DNA of 64,000 nucleotides, taken from NCBI RefSeq assembly GCF_024171565.1, contig NZ_JALJZZ010000004.1, positions 124,001-188,000 on the forward strand, written 5' to 3'. The position numbers and the translations under genes were made by a program. Positions 43,563-52,762 of this stretch are shown here, in pieces; the stretch's first letter is position 1; every line of letters begins with the position of its first letter. The DNA is from Okibacterium sp. HSC-33S16. Lineage in GTDB: Bacteria > Actinomycetota > Actinomycetes > Actinomycetales > Microbacteriaceae. Under the pieces are notes generated by a model. The model was not told the DNA's origin, did no database searches, and saw nothing but the letters and a program-made list of their open reading frames with translations.

Positions 43563-43641
43563 GGCGGGTCGGCTAGCCCGAAGGCCCCGTGCCTTTGCGT
43601 CGCCTGCTTACGCCAGGTTTGCTCTTATCGGTGAGCGTGCG
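43563..43641 (-). promoter_or_regulatory. cyclic-di-GMP-I (GEMM) riboswitch
   Basis: Read on the minus strand, the hallmarks are GAGCAAACC (43624-43616), then a hairpin CCTGGC-GTAA-GCAGG with a GNRA tetraloop. GACGCAAAG (43601-43593) follows, then CACGGGGCC, a TTCG loop and GGCTAGCCG. These are the P2 stem, tetraloop, core and P3 elements of the class I c-di-GMP aptamer, in the right order and spacing. The outer P1 stem is less clear, so the ends are approximate. It should regulate the minus-strand gene starting at 43528. In actinobacteria such switches often precede pilus genes. Confidence 0.85.
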
Positions 43642-43848
43642 TCCACTCCACAAGGAAGAACTGAAGCCGATTTCCCCAAAGCGCGCGCTTCAACAGATCG
43701 AAATCTAACAGTTTTACATTGACGATCAAGCTATTTGGCGCTCAAAGCACCCACAATACCCCCACATTGGTGTCGCGCCGATGCAGCGCATGCGCCGCAA
43801 CTCCGGGAGGATGGAAGCCGGGCAAAGCGTTGGATGGGGTGTGCACGG

Positions 43849-44379
43849 ATGAGCGGAGTGGCTGCCGAGCAAGGGTCCGAACACACTGCTCTTCGTTCGC
43901 TATCGCTTGGCCTGCGTGCCATCGTCCTTACCGGCCGTTTCTTTCTGCAGAGCCATGGGGCCACACTCAATCTCGGCGCAACGGATCTCGTTGCACTCGA
44001 TCAGATCTTTCTCGATGGCCCGCTTACGCCAAGCGAACTTGCGCAGAGGCTTGCCCTGACAACGGGGTCGGTGACTCCTCTCGTCGACCGCATTCAGGCC
44101 GCGGGATTCGTCATGCGAGAAGGTAACCCGAACGACCGAAGAAGCATGCTCGTACGGACGACGTCAGCAGGGAATGAGGTCATGGAGCGGCTGTACGCGG
44201 AGGTTGACGCAACCTTGCAGCAAACACTCGAGGGCCTCGCGCCGCTATCGAGAGCTGCCATAGAAGAGGTTTTTCGACAAGCGAATGCTTCTCTCAGACG
44301 AACGACCGTGACTGCACCAAATCGTACGAGCACCGAAGTTGTGGACGCCTCAGCGGTGAGTAACCACAGCAGGGCCTGA
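43849..44379 (+). CDS. MarR-family transcriptional regulator
   Basis: 176 residues from ATG 43849; the frame is open upstream but the family fold starts here and a GGGG site lies nearby. The winged helix is PSELAQRLALTTGSVTPLVD, then RIQAAGFVMREGNPNDRRSM with the wing DRR (about 65-105). This second MarR protein in the area is not close to the first in sequence. No divergent target gene is present: the upstream region toward the riboswitch is non-coding on this strand. Target and ligand unknown. Confidence 0.88.
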   Translation: MSGVAAEQGSEHTALRSLSLGLRAIVLTGRFFLQSHGATLNLGATDLVALDQIFLDGPLTPSELAQRLALTTGSVTPLVDRIQAAGFVMREGNPNDRRSMLVRTTSAGNEVMERLYAEVDATLQQTLEGLAPLSRAAIEEVFRQANASLRRTTVTAPNRTSTEVVDASAVSNHSRA

Positions 44380-44400
44380 GGTCCGCACAGGAAAGCCTGT

Positions 44401-44531
44401 GAGCCGCTCATGGTCAGAACCCTTCTTCAGCGGCAGGCGGCCAGATGAGTGTGAAGTTCTTCTACAGACGTGCATCGTGCGCCGAAGCGCCGATGCCCGT
44501 GAACCGAAGTGTGTATGGAGCGGACGCCAGC
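44401..44531 (-). pseudogene. remnant of a PucR-type regulator gene (paralog of 45851-47368)
   Basis: On the plus strand GATGAGTGTGAAG at 44449 matches the 3' part of the intact pucR gene at 45947. GAAGCGCCGATGCCCGTGAA followed by CGAAGTGTGT, around 44483-44513, matches 46197-46228. The roughly 240 bases between those blocks in the intact gene are nearly all missing. The fragment keeps the orientation of the intact gene. The rest of 44380-44698 shows nothing recognisable. Confidence 0.75.
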
Positions 44532-44698
44532 CAAATGAACCCGCCTATCTCACGGACCGGCAAATAGAAGCCGAGTCCAAACGGGGCCGGGCTTTGGGGC
44601 ACACCTGCCCAACCTCGACGAGTGGCCGATAGTCAAGAGGACGGCATCTGCCCACCCCAACCAACCCCCGACTTGCCACTTATCCCCAGAAGGAGATG

Positions 44699-45619
44699 AT
44701 GATCACGACTGACGAAGCGAGCAGTACCGCAACCAAAGCTCCGAAATTCAGTACGAAGCACACCGCCTTCCTGACTGCCGGCGTGCTGATCCTCGCAGGG
44801 GGCATCACCCTCGCCTCCGTCGGTGTGGCGAATGCCAATGCTGCGGAGACCGCTCGCCAGTGCGTTGTCGCGCTCAAGAACGGCGCTGAAGCTACGGAGT
44901 CCGTGAAGGCTTCCGCAGCCACGTCCTTGACGGCCCTCGAAGCCGTCAAGAATGTCGTCCTGCCTCATGAGGCAGGAACGAGCACCGACTACGCACTCCG
45001 TCCAGGCGCTGAAGCAGTCGAAGCTGTTCCTGCCATCGAGGCAGTGCCCGCCGTCGAAGCGATCCCTGCTCGTGCAAGCGGTGCTGAGTTGATCGCTGCG
45101 GTCACCGACCAGGGCGTCGCCCTCGGAGCGATCAAGATCTCGACCGAGTGCACGGACCGGAATGAAGCCGCAGCAATCGTGGCCGCATCAGCGAACGCCA
45201 AGGCTGCGGCAACCGCACTCGACACGAGCGTCACCACGTTGACTGACGACTTCGCTGTCTTCCAGGCCGAAGAAGCTGCCCGCATCGCTGCAGAGATTGA
45301 AGTCGCGCGCATCGCTGCCGAAGCTGAAGCTGCGCGGATCGCGGCCGAAGAAACTGCCCGTGCGGCAGCCGAAGAAGCTGCTCGTCAGGCAGCGGAGGCA
45401 GAGGCCGCACGCAAGGCCGCGTCGAAGTCCTCCGGAGGAAGCTTCGGCGAGACCAAGAAGAGCACTGGAGGCGGCGGAAGCACCACGCCCCCCAGCAGCG
45501 GAGGCGGAGGAAGCGTTGCACCGCCTAGCGGCGGCGGCGGCGTCGTTCCTCCTGGTAGCAACAACGGTGTCTGTTGGGACAGTAACGGCATGGGTGGCGG
45601 AGTCAAAGTGCCCTGCTAA
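44699..45619 (+). CDS. exported or membrane-anchored Ala-rich coiled-coil protein
   Basis: About 306 residues; ATG at 44696 or 44699 directly after AAGGAG. A hydrophobic segment (about 22-43, FLTAGVLILAGGITLASVGV) acts as signal or anchor. A helical domain with two Cys follows. Repeats EAVPAIEAVPAVEAIPA lie near 110-126. A long charged helix of AARIAAE-type repeats spans about 190-250, then a Gly/Ser/Pro tail ending NGVCWDSNGMGGGVKVPC. The design resembles other actinobacterial envelope proteins with TolA-like helices. No enzymatic domain. Function unknown. Confidence 0.75.
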   Translation: MITTDEASSTATKAPKFSTKHTAFLTAGVLILAGGITLASVGVANANAAETARQCVVALKNGAEATESVKASAATSLTALEAVKNVVLPHEAGTSTDYALRPGAEAVEAVPAIEAVPAVEAIPARASGAELIAAVTDQGVALGAIKISTECTDRNEAAAIVAASANAKAAATALDTSVTTLTDDFAVFQAEEAARIAAEIEVARIAAEAEAARIAAEETARAAAEEAARQAAEAEAARKAASKSSGGSFGETKKSTGGGGSTTPPSSGGGGSVAPPSGGGGVVPPGSNNGVCWDSNGMGGGVKVPC

Positions 45620-45645
45620 GCAATCCGCCCGGCACAATTACCTCG

Positions 45646-45660
45646 CCCACCAACGGTGGG
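45646..45660 (+). terminator. short hairpin after the coiled-coil protein gene
   Basis: CCCACC-AAC-GGTGGG, 26 bases after the stop. A second GC-rich stem with a CCGT loop follows at 45697-45712. No T-run is present. The remaining stretch to 45850 shows no gene. Confidence 0.4.
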
Positions 45661-45850
45661 AGGAGGATGGGGTCACGTCGCCAACCGGGTGACGCGCCCG
45701 GCCCGTGCCGGGGGCTCCAAGTCGCGGCACGAACCACTGAACCTCCGGGGGCATCCGGTCCTTGGGGGGTTCTTCTCGTATGGGACATCACCTCAGAGCA
45801 CTGCCCGGTTTGGAGGATGGCAACCTGGGACGCGCTCCAACCGGGGAGGT

Positions 45851-47368
45851 CTAGTGAATCGACGCGCCCGACTGCCGTCGCCCCTGCTCGAGGAACACCG
45901 CCGTCAGGATCGCAGGGATTCGAGGTGATCCAGCGGGGAGTGGCCCGATGAGTGTGAAGATCTTCTCCAGCCGCTGATAGAAGGTCTGGCGCTGAATGTT
46001 CAGATCTCGCGCGGCATCCGTCTTGCTTCCCCAGTGGGTGACGTAGGCGGCGAGCGTTTCGAAAAGTTCACCAGGAGCCTCGGCATCGCGGCGCAACAGG
46101 GTACCGATCTGCTCGTCGATGTAGCGGGTGGCAGCCTCGTCGTCGTCGAGCTCACGCCACAGTCGCGCGAGCGCAAAGTGACGGGCATCGAGGACCGAAG
46201 CGCCGGTGCCGGTGAACCGGAGTGTGTCCCGAGCTGACGCCAGGCAGTGCGCAACGCCGCCGATGTGTCGGCTCCCGTTTCCTACACACACAACAAAGCC
46301 AGGTCGCGCGGTTGCGAGGCCGTTGAGTCGCTCGATCAACTCAGCACGGCGTGTTTCGAGATCGGCCGAAGATGCGAAGCCCAACACAGCGGCAAGTTCT
46401 GAGCCGCTGAGCTGCGTGATCACGTGCGGCGCCGAACTCGACAGGGTTTCGTGAAGCGCCGCGACGTGGGTGTGCTCCACCGTGGCGACCAGAGAGAGAT
46501 AGAGGTCCGTCGCACCGAAACCGAGTTGCTGCGCGACGGCGGCGAGTTCCTGCTCGGCGGCGTGCGCACCGGGCCGAGCGCTCGCCGCGGGTGCAGAAAG
46601 CAGGGAGAAGAAGCGACTCTTCGCCCGATCCTCCGCTGAGATCGGGCGGGAGTGCACGAGAGCGATGGCGAGGATCTCCGGCGCGCGCTCGAGAGCTGCG
46701 GAGAGCAAGCGGATGTCGGCGTCGTCAGCGGGGTGCAGGGTCAGCGTTGCGACGACGGTTCCGCCGAACGACACTGGTGCTGAGAATGTCGAGGTGGCGG
46801 ATGGCGGGGGAGTTGCGTCACCTGCTGAGCCGAGGAGTTCACCCGACAGCGAGGTCAGGGTGACCGATGACCGCGTTTGTTCGCTCAGCACGGTGAGGAG
46901 GGCGTCGATGCCGACGAGTTCTTGCACCGATTCCGACAGCGCCATCGACATCCGGTCGGCAATTTGCAGGCGGCGGAGGCTCGAATCGGCCAGTTGGCTG
47001 TTGATGCTCTCGCAGATCTGCACGAAGGGTACCCGGCGGCGCAGCTCGATTATTGGGAAACCGCGCTCTTCGGCGTGGGCCAGGAAGGCGGCCGGGATGC
47101 GCGGGAACGCGTCGGTCGTTTCGAGGGCGAGTGCGGCGACACCCGCTTCGGCGAGAGAGTCGAGGTACGCGGTCTGCGCGTCGCGGGACGCCGAGCGCAG
47201 GTTGGCGGCCTCGCTGAGGATCAACTCACCGCCGCGGAGGAGTGGGGCGATGTCGAGCTGCTCGCTCGCGTGCACCCAGCGCACCGTGCGGCCGACCGGA
47301 TCCCCGGCGGCAACGACGGGCTGCGCAGCGAAAACATAGGCGTCGGCGAGCACGTCGCGAAGATCCAT
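45851..47368 (-). CDS. PucR-family transcriptional regulator
   Basis: 505 residues from ATG 47368. The N-terminal PucR domain begins LRDVLADAYVFAAQPVVAAG and includes WVHASEQLDIAPLLRGGELI (about 27-47). A diverged GGDEF-like middle domain follows. The C-terminal HTH_30 is AARDLNIQRQTFYQRLEKIF near 465-485. PucR proteins activate purine and related heterocycle catabolism. The gene is divergent from an NCS1 permease and an amidohydrolase, the expected targets; the 127-base gap holds both promoters. Decayed pieces of a second copy lie at 44401-44531. Confidence 0.93.
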   Translation of the reverse strand: MDLRDVLADAYVFAAQPVVAAGDPVGRTVRWVHASEQLDIAPLLRGGELILSEAANLRSASRDAQTAYLDSLAEAGVAALALETTDAFPRIPAAFLAHAEERGFPIIELRRRVPFVQICESINSQLADSSLRRLQIADRMSMALSESVQELVGIDALLTVLSEQTRSSVTLTSLSGELLGSAGDATPPPSATSTFSAPVSFGGTVVATLTLHPADDADIRLLSAALERAPEILAIALVHSRPISAEDRAKSRFFSLLSAPAASARPGAHAAEQELAAVAQQLGFGATDLYLSLVATVEHTHVAALHETLSSSAPHVITQLSGSELAAVLGFASSADLETRRAELIERLNGLATARPGFVVCVGNGSRHIGGVAHCLASARDTLRFTGTGASVLDARHFALARLWRELDDDEAATRYIDEQIGTLLRRDAEAPGELFETLAAYVTHWGSKTDAARDLNIQRQTFYQRLEKIFTLIGPLPAGSPRIPAILTAVFLEQGRRQSGASIH

Positions 47369-47495
47369 CGATACATTCCGTCCATTCGGTGTTACACCGA
47401 GTTTACAAAGCGTCACTTCTGTCGAAACAATGCCGGGTCATTCTGATTACCGAACGTAGCAACAATCCCGACTCCACCTGACTCCAGGAGACCCC

Positions 47496-48959
47496 ATGTC
47501 TGCGACCATCGACGTCGAAGAGACGCTGCAACCCATCCCCGAATCGCAACGCACCACGCGCATCTCCGGCCAATTCTGGATCTGGGCCGGGGCCAACATC
47601 GCTCCTATTAACTGGGTGCTTGGTGCACTCGGCATCAACATGGGACTTGGCCTCGCCGACACCCTGATCGTGCTGGTGGTCGGCAACCTCATCGGCATGG
47701 GGCTCTTCGGCCTGTTCGTGTTGCTCGGCCAGCGCACCGGCGTCACCGGCATGCTGCTCGGCCGCTCGGTGTTCGGGCGACGCGGCAACTACCTGCCGTC
47801 GGCGATCCAGGCACTCGTCGTCATCGGCTGGTGCGCGGTCAACACCTGGATCGTGCTCGACCTCGTGATCGCGCTGCTCGGCCAACTCGGCTGGCTCGAC
47901 CCGACCGAGCACAACTATGGCTGGAAGATTGCGGTCGCCACACTGATCATGGCCATCCAGGTCGCGGTGTCGCTCGCGGGCTACAAGGCCATCGCGGCGT
48001 TCGAACGCTGGACCGTTCCGCCAACCGTGATCGTGTTGGCCCTGATGAGTATCGTGGCCTGGTTCTTCCTCGACATCGACTGGACGTACGCCGGCCCGGC
48101 CGACGGAATCCTCACCGGCACCGAGCGCGTCGTCGCGATGTCCGCGGTGATGACGGCGATCGGCATCGGCTGGGGTATCACCTGGCTCACCTACGCGGCC
48201 GACTACTCCCGCTTCGTCTCCACAGCCGTGCCGAAGAAGAAGCTCTACCTGGCCAGCGCGCTCGGTCAGATCATCCCGGTCATCTGGCTTGGAGTGCTCG
48301 GCGCTTCCCTCGCCACCAAGAACGGCAGCGTTGACCCCGGCCAGCTGATCGTCGAGAACTACGGCGCCCTCGCGATCCCCGTGCTCCTGCTCGTGCTGCA
48401 CGGCCCGATCGCCACCAACGTGCTCAACATCTACAGCTTCAGCGTTGCGGCGCAGGCGCTCGACCTCAAGGTCGGCCGCAAGAAGCTCAACGTGCTGGTC
48501 GGAGTGCTCTCGCTCGCCGCAGCGGTCTTCTTCATCTACTCCGAAGACGCCGCAACCACCCTCGACGCCTGGCTCGTCGGAGTCGTCGGCTGGGTCGCCA
48601 CCTGGGGCGCGATCATGCTCGTGCACTACTACCTCTTCGAGAAGAACTCGACGAGCTTCGGTCACCTCTTCGACCCGGTCGGCTCGAAGCGACTGCCCGA
48701 CCTCAACGGCCGAGCATTCGTTGCCTTCGCAGCCGGCATCGTCTTCACCTGGCTGTTCCTCAACGGAATGGTTCCGGCGCTGCAGGGCTTCGGGGCGAAG
48801 GCTCTCGGCGGCCTCGACCTGTCCTGGCTCGCCGGTGGACTTGCGGCCGGCCTCACCTACTACCTGCTCTCACGCACCAGCCACAAAAAATGGATGGCCC
48901 TGCAGCAGGCACCGACACACACCGCGGAGAGCGCAAGCGAACCGGTGGTCGTGAGCTAG
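47496..48959 (+). CDS. NCS1-family purine/cytosine permease
   Basis: 487 residues with twelve membrane segments. The start SGQFWIWAGANIAPINWVLGALG near 35 and VFGRRGNYLPSAIQALVVIGW near 95 are typical of CodB/PurP-type nucleobase-cation symporters. AGGAG precedes the ATG. It probably imports the substrate of the amidohydrolase encoded 90 bases downstream, such as cytosine, guanine, allantoin or a related heterocycle. PucR, encoded divergently, is the likely activator. Confidence 0.93.
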   Translation: MSATIDVEETLQPIPESQRTTRISGQFWIWAGANIAPINWVLGALGINMGLGLADTLIVLVVGNLIGMGLFGLFVLLGQRTGVTGMLLGRSVFGRRGNYLPSAIQALVVIGWCAVNTWIVLDLVIALLGQLGWLDPTEHNYGWKIAVATLIMAIQVAVSLAGYKAIAAFERWTVPPTVIVLALMSIVAWFFLDIDWTYAGPADGILTGTERVVAMSAVMTAIGIGWGITWLTYAADYSRFVSTAVPKKKLYLASALGQIIPVIWLGVLGASLATKNGSVDPGQLIVENYGALAIPVLLLVLHGPIATNVLNIYSFSVAAQALDLKVGRKKLNVLVGVLSLAAAVFFIYSEDAATTLDAWLVGVVGWVATWGAIMLVHYYLFEKNSTSFGHLFDPVGSKRLPDLNGRAFVAFAAGIVFTWLFLNGMVPALQGFGAKALGGLDLSWLAGGLAAGLTYYLLSRTSHKKWMALQQAPTHTAESASEPVVVS

Positions 48960-49049
48960 CAGCATCCGTTCGAAAAAAGACCGGCCGTGCGTCGACCGCG
49001 ACGCACGGCCGGGCAGATCACCGCATTCCCAGCACCCAAGGAACTTCAG

Positions 49050-50570
49050 ATGAGCATCTTCATTCGCAACGCCAACGTCATCACCATGGACGCGATCTCG
49101 GGCACAACGCCGCTGACCCGCAGCATCCGCATCGAGAACGGGGTGATCACCGCGATCGGCACCGACCTCGAACCGCAGCCCAGTGACCGGGTGATCGACG
49201 GACGAGACCGTCTCGTCGCGCCCGGTTTCGTCAACGCGCACACGCACTCGTGGGAGATGCTCTACAAGGGTCGCTACGACAACCTGCCGCTCGAGCTGTG
49301 GATGGCGCTGTCGTATCCTATTCTCGGTGACAGCCGGGTCGCGCCCGACCTGATTCGCTTGCGCACCAAGCTCTTCGCGATCGAGTCGCTCAAGGCCGGT
49401 GTCACCACGGTGGTCGACGATGTGCTCGAGACGCCCGGGCAGGACCGCGAGCAGCTGACCGCGGTGTTCGACAGCTACGACGAGCTCGGCATTCGCGCGA
49501 ACATCTCCGGCCACGTGATCAGCAAGCCGTTCATCGACACGCTCCCATTCGTGACCGAGTACCTGCCCGACAGCATTATTAAAGAGGTACGTGGGATGTC
49601 TGTGCCCACGACAGACGAATATCTTGCGTTCAGCCGGAACGCGTTCGGTACGCACCACGGCCGCGGCAATGGACGGTTGCGCTACATGGTGGCGCCGTCG
49701 GGCCCGCAGCGGGTGGAGAGCGATCTGCTGGTCGGGGCAACCGAGATGGCGCGGGAGTTCGACGCGGAGTGTCACGTTCACGTGCTCGAGACGAAGACGC
49801 AGCTGGTCACCGGTGACGAGATGTACGGGCAGAGCCTGGTCGCCTATATGAACAGCATCGGCGCATTGTCGCCGAACACCACGTTTGCGCATGGCATCTG
49901 GCTGACCGATGCCGACATGGAGATGATTGCGGATGCCGGTACCTCCATTTCGCATAACCCCATCTCGAACCTCAAGCTCGGTTCCGGCATCGCCGCGTGG
50001 CGGAAGCTGCAGAATGCGGGCATCAACCTCGGGCTCGGCACCGACGGCTGCTCGAGCAGTGACTCACCGCGGATGCTTGACGTGATCAAGATGGCCGCGC
50101 TGTTGCACAAGGTCACCGATCCGGACTACACGAGCTGGCCGCGCGTCGACGAGGTGCTGGCTGCTGCGACCATCGGCGGAGCGAAGAGTGCGGTGCTCGA
50201 CGACAGCATCGGGTCGCTCGAGGTCGGTAAGCAGGCTGACCTGGTGATCTACAACCTGGAGACCATGGCGTTCACGCCGCGGCAGAAGCTCGACAACCAG
50301 CTGGTCTACTCCGAGAATGGATCGTCGATCGAGACCGTAATCGTGAACGGGCAGATTGTGGTCGACGGCGGAGAGGTCACGACCGCGGACGAGGTCGCCC
50401 TGCGTGCCGAACTCACCGAGCGACTCGACGAGATCGTCGCCTGGCAGGACAACCTCGACGACCAGAACAAGGTGCTGACGGATGCGTTCTCAAAGATGTA
50501 TCACCGGGCGATGTCGACGCACGGGCCGGTGAACCGCTTCAGCGGTGACGAGAAGGCCTGGTTGGCGTAG
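49050..50570 (+). CDS. amidohydrolase-family deaminase or chlorohydrolase-like enzyme
   Basis: 506 residues from ATG 49050, with AAGGA at normal distance. Metal ligands are visible: HTH at 64-66 in NAHTHSWE, His in CHVHVLETKTQ near 238, His in FAHGIWL near 277, and Asp in LGTDGCSSSD near 332. The overall layout is that of the TrzN/AtzA/guanine-deaminase branch, which removes amino or other leaving groups from purines, pyrimidines and triazines using one metal ion. The NCS1 permease and PucR neighbours indicate a nucleobase or similar ring. A decayed partial copy lies just downstream at 50877-51066. Confidence 0.92.
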   Translation: MSIFIRNANVITMDAISGTTPLTRSIRIENGVITAIGTDLEPQPSDRVIDGRDRLVAPGFVNAHTHSWEMLYKGRYDNLPLELWMALSYPILGDSRVAPDLIRLRTKLFAIESLKAGVTTVVDDVLETPGQDREQLTAVFDSYDELGIRANISGHVISKPFIDTLPFVTEYLPDSIIKEVRGMSVPTTDEYLAFSRNAFGTHHGRGNGRLRYMVAPSGPQRVESDLLVGATEMAREFDAECHVHVLETKTQLVTGDEMYGQSLVAYMNSIGALSPNTTFAHGIWLTDADMEMIADAGTSISHNPISNLKLGSGIAAWRKLQNAGINLGLGTDGCSSSDSPRMLDVIKMAALLHKVTDPDYTSWPRVDEVLAAATIGGAKSAVLDDSIGSLEVGKQADLVIYNLETMAFTPRQKLDNQLVYSENGSSIETVIVNGQIVVDGGEVTTADEVALRAELTERLDEIVAWQDNLDDQNKVLTDAFSKMYHRAMSTHGPVNRFSGDEKAWLA

Positions 50571-50577
50571 CCCGGTC

Positions 50578-50796
50578 TTTGCCCACACGGCATCGAGCGA
50601 GAGTCCGAGCACATCGGTGATCGCCGCGATGGTCGGAAAGGCCGGGGCTGCTACACGGCCGGCTCGATCTTCCGAAGCATCTCCGGAAACACTCCGGTAT
50701 CGAGGCGGCCTCAAGCATCGAGCGCTCGCCTCGGGTGCGGTTCAGTATGGCGCCAAAGACCTGCCCGCGCTCGACCTCTCGGGGGGTGAGCGGCAA
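50578..50796 (-). pseudogene. frameshifted XRE-type helix-turn-helix gene remnant
   Basis: Minus-strand frames read LTPREVERGQVFGAILNRTRG then GERSMLEAASI in one frame. After a shift, AGRVAAPAFPTIAAITDVLG and LSLDAVWAKTG follow in another. Together these recall XRE-family regulators of the type ERSMLEVAxxAGISPETLRKIE...PTIAAIADxLGLSLD. The recognition helix is damaged. It is not a functional gene. A similar relic is at 52258-52330. Confidence 0.6.
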
Positions 50797-50876
50797 TCGA
50801 ACCGCGGCACCAACACTAATACCGGGATAATAGGGCCGGGATAGTTATTGGTCACGAGGAGAAGGCCGCTGAAGGG

Positions 50877-51066
50877 CGTGCCGAGTGCCATATTCGCGTG
50901 CTAGAAACCAAGACGCAGCTCGTTTCACCGGGAGCGAGATGTACGGGCAGAGCCTCGTCGCCTATATGAATGACATCGCCGCGCTGTCACCGAACGCGAC
51001 GTTTGCCTAGGTGCCTAGTTGGCACAGGCGGAAATGGAAATGGCTGCGAATGCTGGCAGCTCCATT
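50877..51066 (+). pseudogene. remnant of an amidohydrolase gene (paralog of 49050-50570)
   Basis: CGTGCTAGAAACCAAGACGC then GAGATGTACGGGCAGAGCCT, followed by CGTCGCCTATATGAA, match the intact gene around 49779-49850 closely. A later segment (GGAAATGGAAATGGCTGCGA) matches around 49914-49932. In-frame stops and indels are present. Only about 190 bases of the 1.5-kb gene survive, in the same orientation. Confidence 0.9.
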
Positions 51067-51097
51067 CCAAAACCGAGCGTGAAGTCTCCTAGGGCGC

Positions 51098-51856
51098 CTA
51101 ACTCGTGGCCTCGATCGGCCACGCGGCAAGAAATTCGGCGGCGATGGCTCGGTGCCCGGCATCGTTCGGGTGTACCCCGTCCTCGGTGACGAAGCGAACA
51201 TTCCCTTGTAGCGGGTGGCCCATGTCTAGGAATGTTGCCCCTGATGCTGCGGCAGCTTCACGCACGGTTGTCACAAGAGTGGGCCACCACTGCGGGGCTG
51301 CGTCGTCATCCCAGATCGGACTCGTGACAACGACTGTGGCCTTGGGCCATTTTTTCTTCGCGGTGCTGATCGCTCCCTGCACCGCGGCGTTGTAGCCTTC
51401 AGTCGCCTGTCCGTCATTCCGCCCGCCTGAGATAATCACGACGTCGGGAGTGAACGTAGTGCTGGCTGCGATGGCTTCCGAGTATATGGGGCAGTGTTCC
51501 AGCCCGCAGCCTTCGACGCCGCTGGTCTTCACGTACCCGGTGCCGCCACGCCCTTCATTCTTCTCGGTCCATCCGAGCTCCGTGCTCACGAGGGTGGTCC
51601 AGCGCAATTCCGGCTCGGACGCTCCCACACCTGCTGTGTACGAATCGCCAATGAAAAGAGCTTTTGGCGGTAGCACCTGGGGCGTTTGAGGCTTCGGTGT
51701 CCAAGGCGTTGTCGTGCTGGGTTGCGTAGGCGGCAGATTGAGTGCGGCGGCAGTTAGCCCGAGCGACGCCACTGCGACGACCGCAAGAAGCGTGTAACCC
51801 CACTTTCGTCCGAACCAATTCCTGGACCGCATGCTGCGCACCCGTGATTTTCCCAT
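51098..51856 (-). CDS. membrane-anchored SGNH-family hydrolase
   Basis: 252 residues. An N-terminal basic region and one membrane helix (about 18-37) are followed by a Pro/Thr linker. The SGNH blocks are present: GDSYTAGVG with the nucleophile Ser (about 70), the Gly of block II in GRGGTGYV, Asn in SGGRNDG, and Asp/His in DGVHPNDAGHR near 230. Such enzymes are esterases, often de-O-acetylases or acyltransferase partners for cell-surface glycans. It lies beside a polysaccharide cluster and has a paralog at 52895-53683. Orientation is opposite to the cluster. Confidence 0.9.
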   Translation of the reverse strand: MGKSRVRSMRSRNWFGRKWGYTLLAVVAVASLGLTAAALNLPPTQPSTTTPWTPKPQTPQVLPPKALFIGDSYTAGVGASEPELRWTTLVSTELGWTEKNEGRGGTGYVKTSGVEGCGLEHCPIYSEAIAASTTFTPDVVIISGGRNDGQATEGYNAAVQGAISTAKKKWPKATVVVTSPIWDDDAAPQWWPTLVTTVREAAAASGATFLDMGHPLQGNVRFVTEDGVHPNDAGHRAIAAEFLAAWPIEATS

Positions 51857-52762
51857 CTGATCAATCTATGAGGACGCATGCAACCCGCCGGACCGAACTC
51901 CACCCCCAGTTTGGGTAGACCCGTTGCCCTTTGAGGGGTGAAATTCACGCAGCGCGATGGTAGGCAGTCGCGTTACCTCACCGGAGTGGCAACGGCATCG
52001 ATTCGGGGGTGCACGACCCTGTTCGCATGAGGTAAATATCGGCTTCGTATCAAGGGCGGGTTCTATCCCAGAATGGTTTCTCCGTGCGGCGGAATGGTCG
52101 TCGGTTCTGACCTCCCACCAGATGGCATGCTGGCCCGTCCGAGCGAGCATGTCAAGATCACTCGCTTATGGCGGGCAGACTAGTCGCGATGCGGTGGTCG
52201 TGTCTATTGCGCCAAGGGGCTTGCTCAGCTCGCGCTCGCGGAGGGGTGGTTGGCGGTAGCGGGCTCTGCCCGCACAGCATCGGCTGAGACCCCGATTATC
52301 GTCGATCGACGCGACGGTGGTGAGGCCCTACAGACGCGCTCGCCCGGAGCACGCCCGTTAGGTACGGGTAGCAGGGCTCCGAGTCGTTGCCCCCGTTTGA
52401 GTTCGTTGGAGTGAGTCGCAAACGGACGATGACTCTAACACTGTTACTGGGCAGTATGGCGATAGTTCATTGCCAAATAGGGGCAGCACGAGCCATCGAT
52501 GCCCTGGTCACCGGTATTCTGCAGTCGCCCAGGCTCACAATACGGTCGGTACGAATCCACTCGGGTCCATCGGTACGATCTGGACATGATCCTCAAGGCC
52601 GGTGCCGAATCCTGCTTCGTCTTATACGTGCCGTTTCCGGCCGTTCGGTCACTACATTCGCACATCCGTGAACGATGCCGCGTTGCAAAGATTCCTCACT
52701 GCTACAGGCTCGCCACCGATGACCTGCTCACATTCGAGCCGTGAGTCATGATCAATACCGCT
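51857..52762. other. degenerate intergenic stretch with one HTH relic
   Basis: No intact gene is seen. Reading frames are short and have atypical composition. Around 52258-52330 the minus strand resembles the HTH relic at 50578-50640 over about 70 bases (TTTGCCCACACGGCATCG against TCTGCCCGCACAGCATCG). I see no other similarity. The stretch looks like a scar between the two SGNH genes. Confidence 0.55.

Noticed and set aside
47403-48665. 420-codon minus-strand frame over the NCS1 permease
   Set aside because: Very rich in Asp, His and Arg, as expected for the complement of a membrane-protein gene; no start signal.
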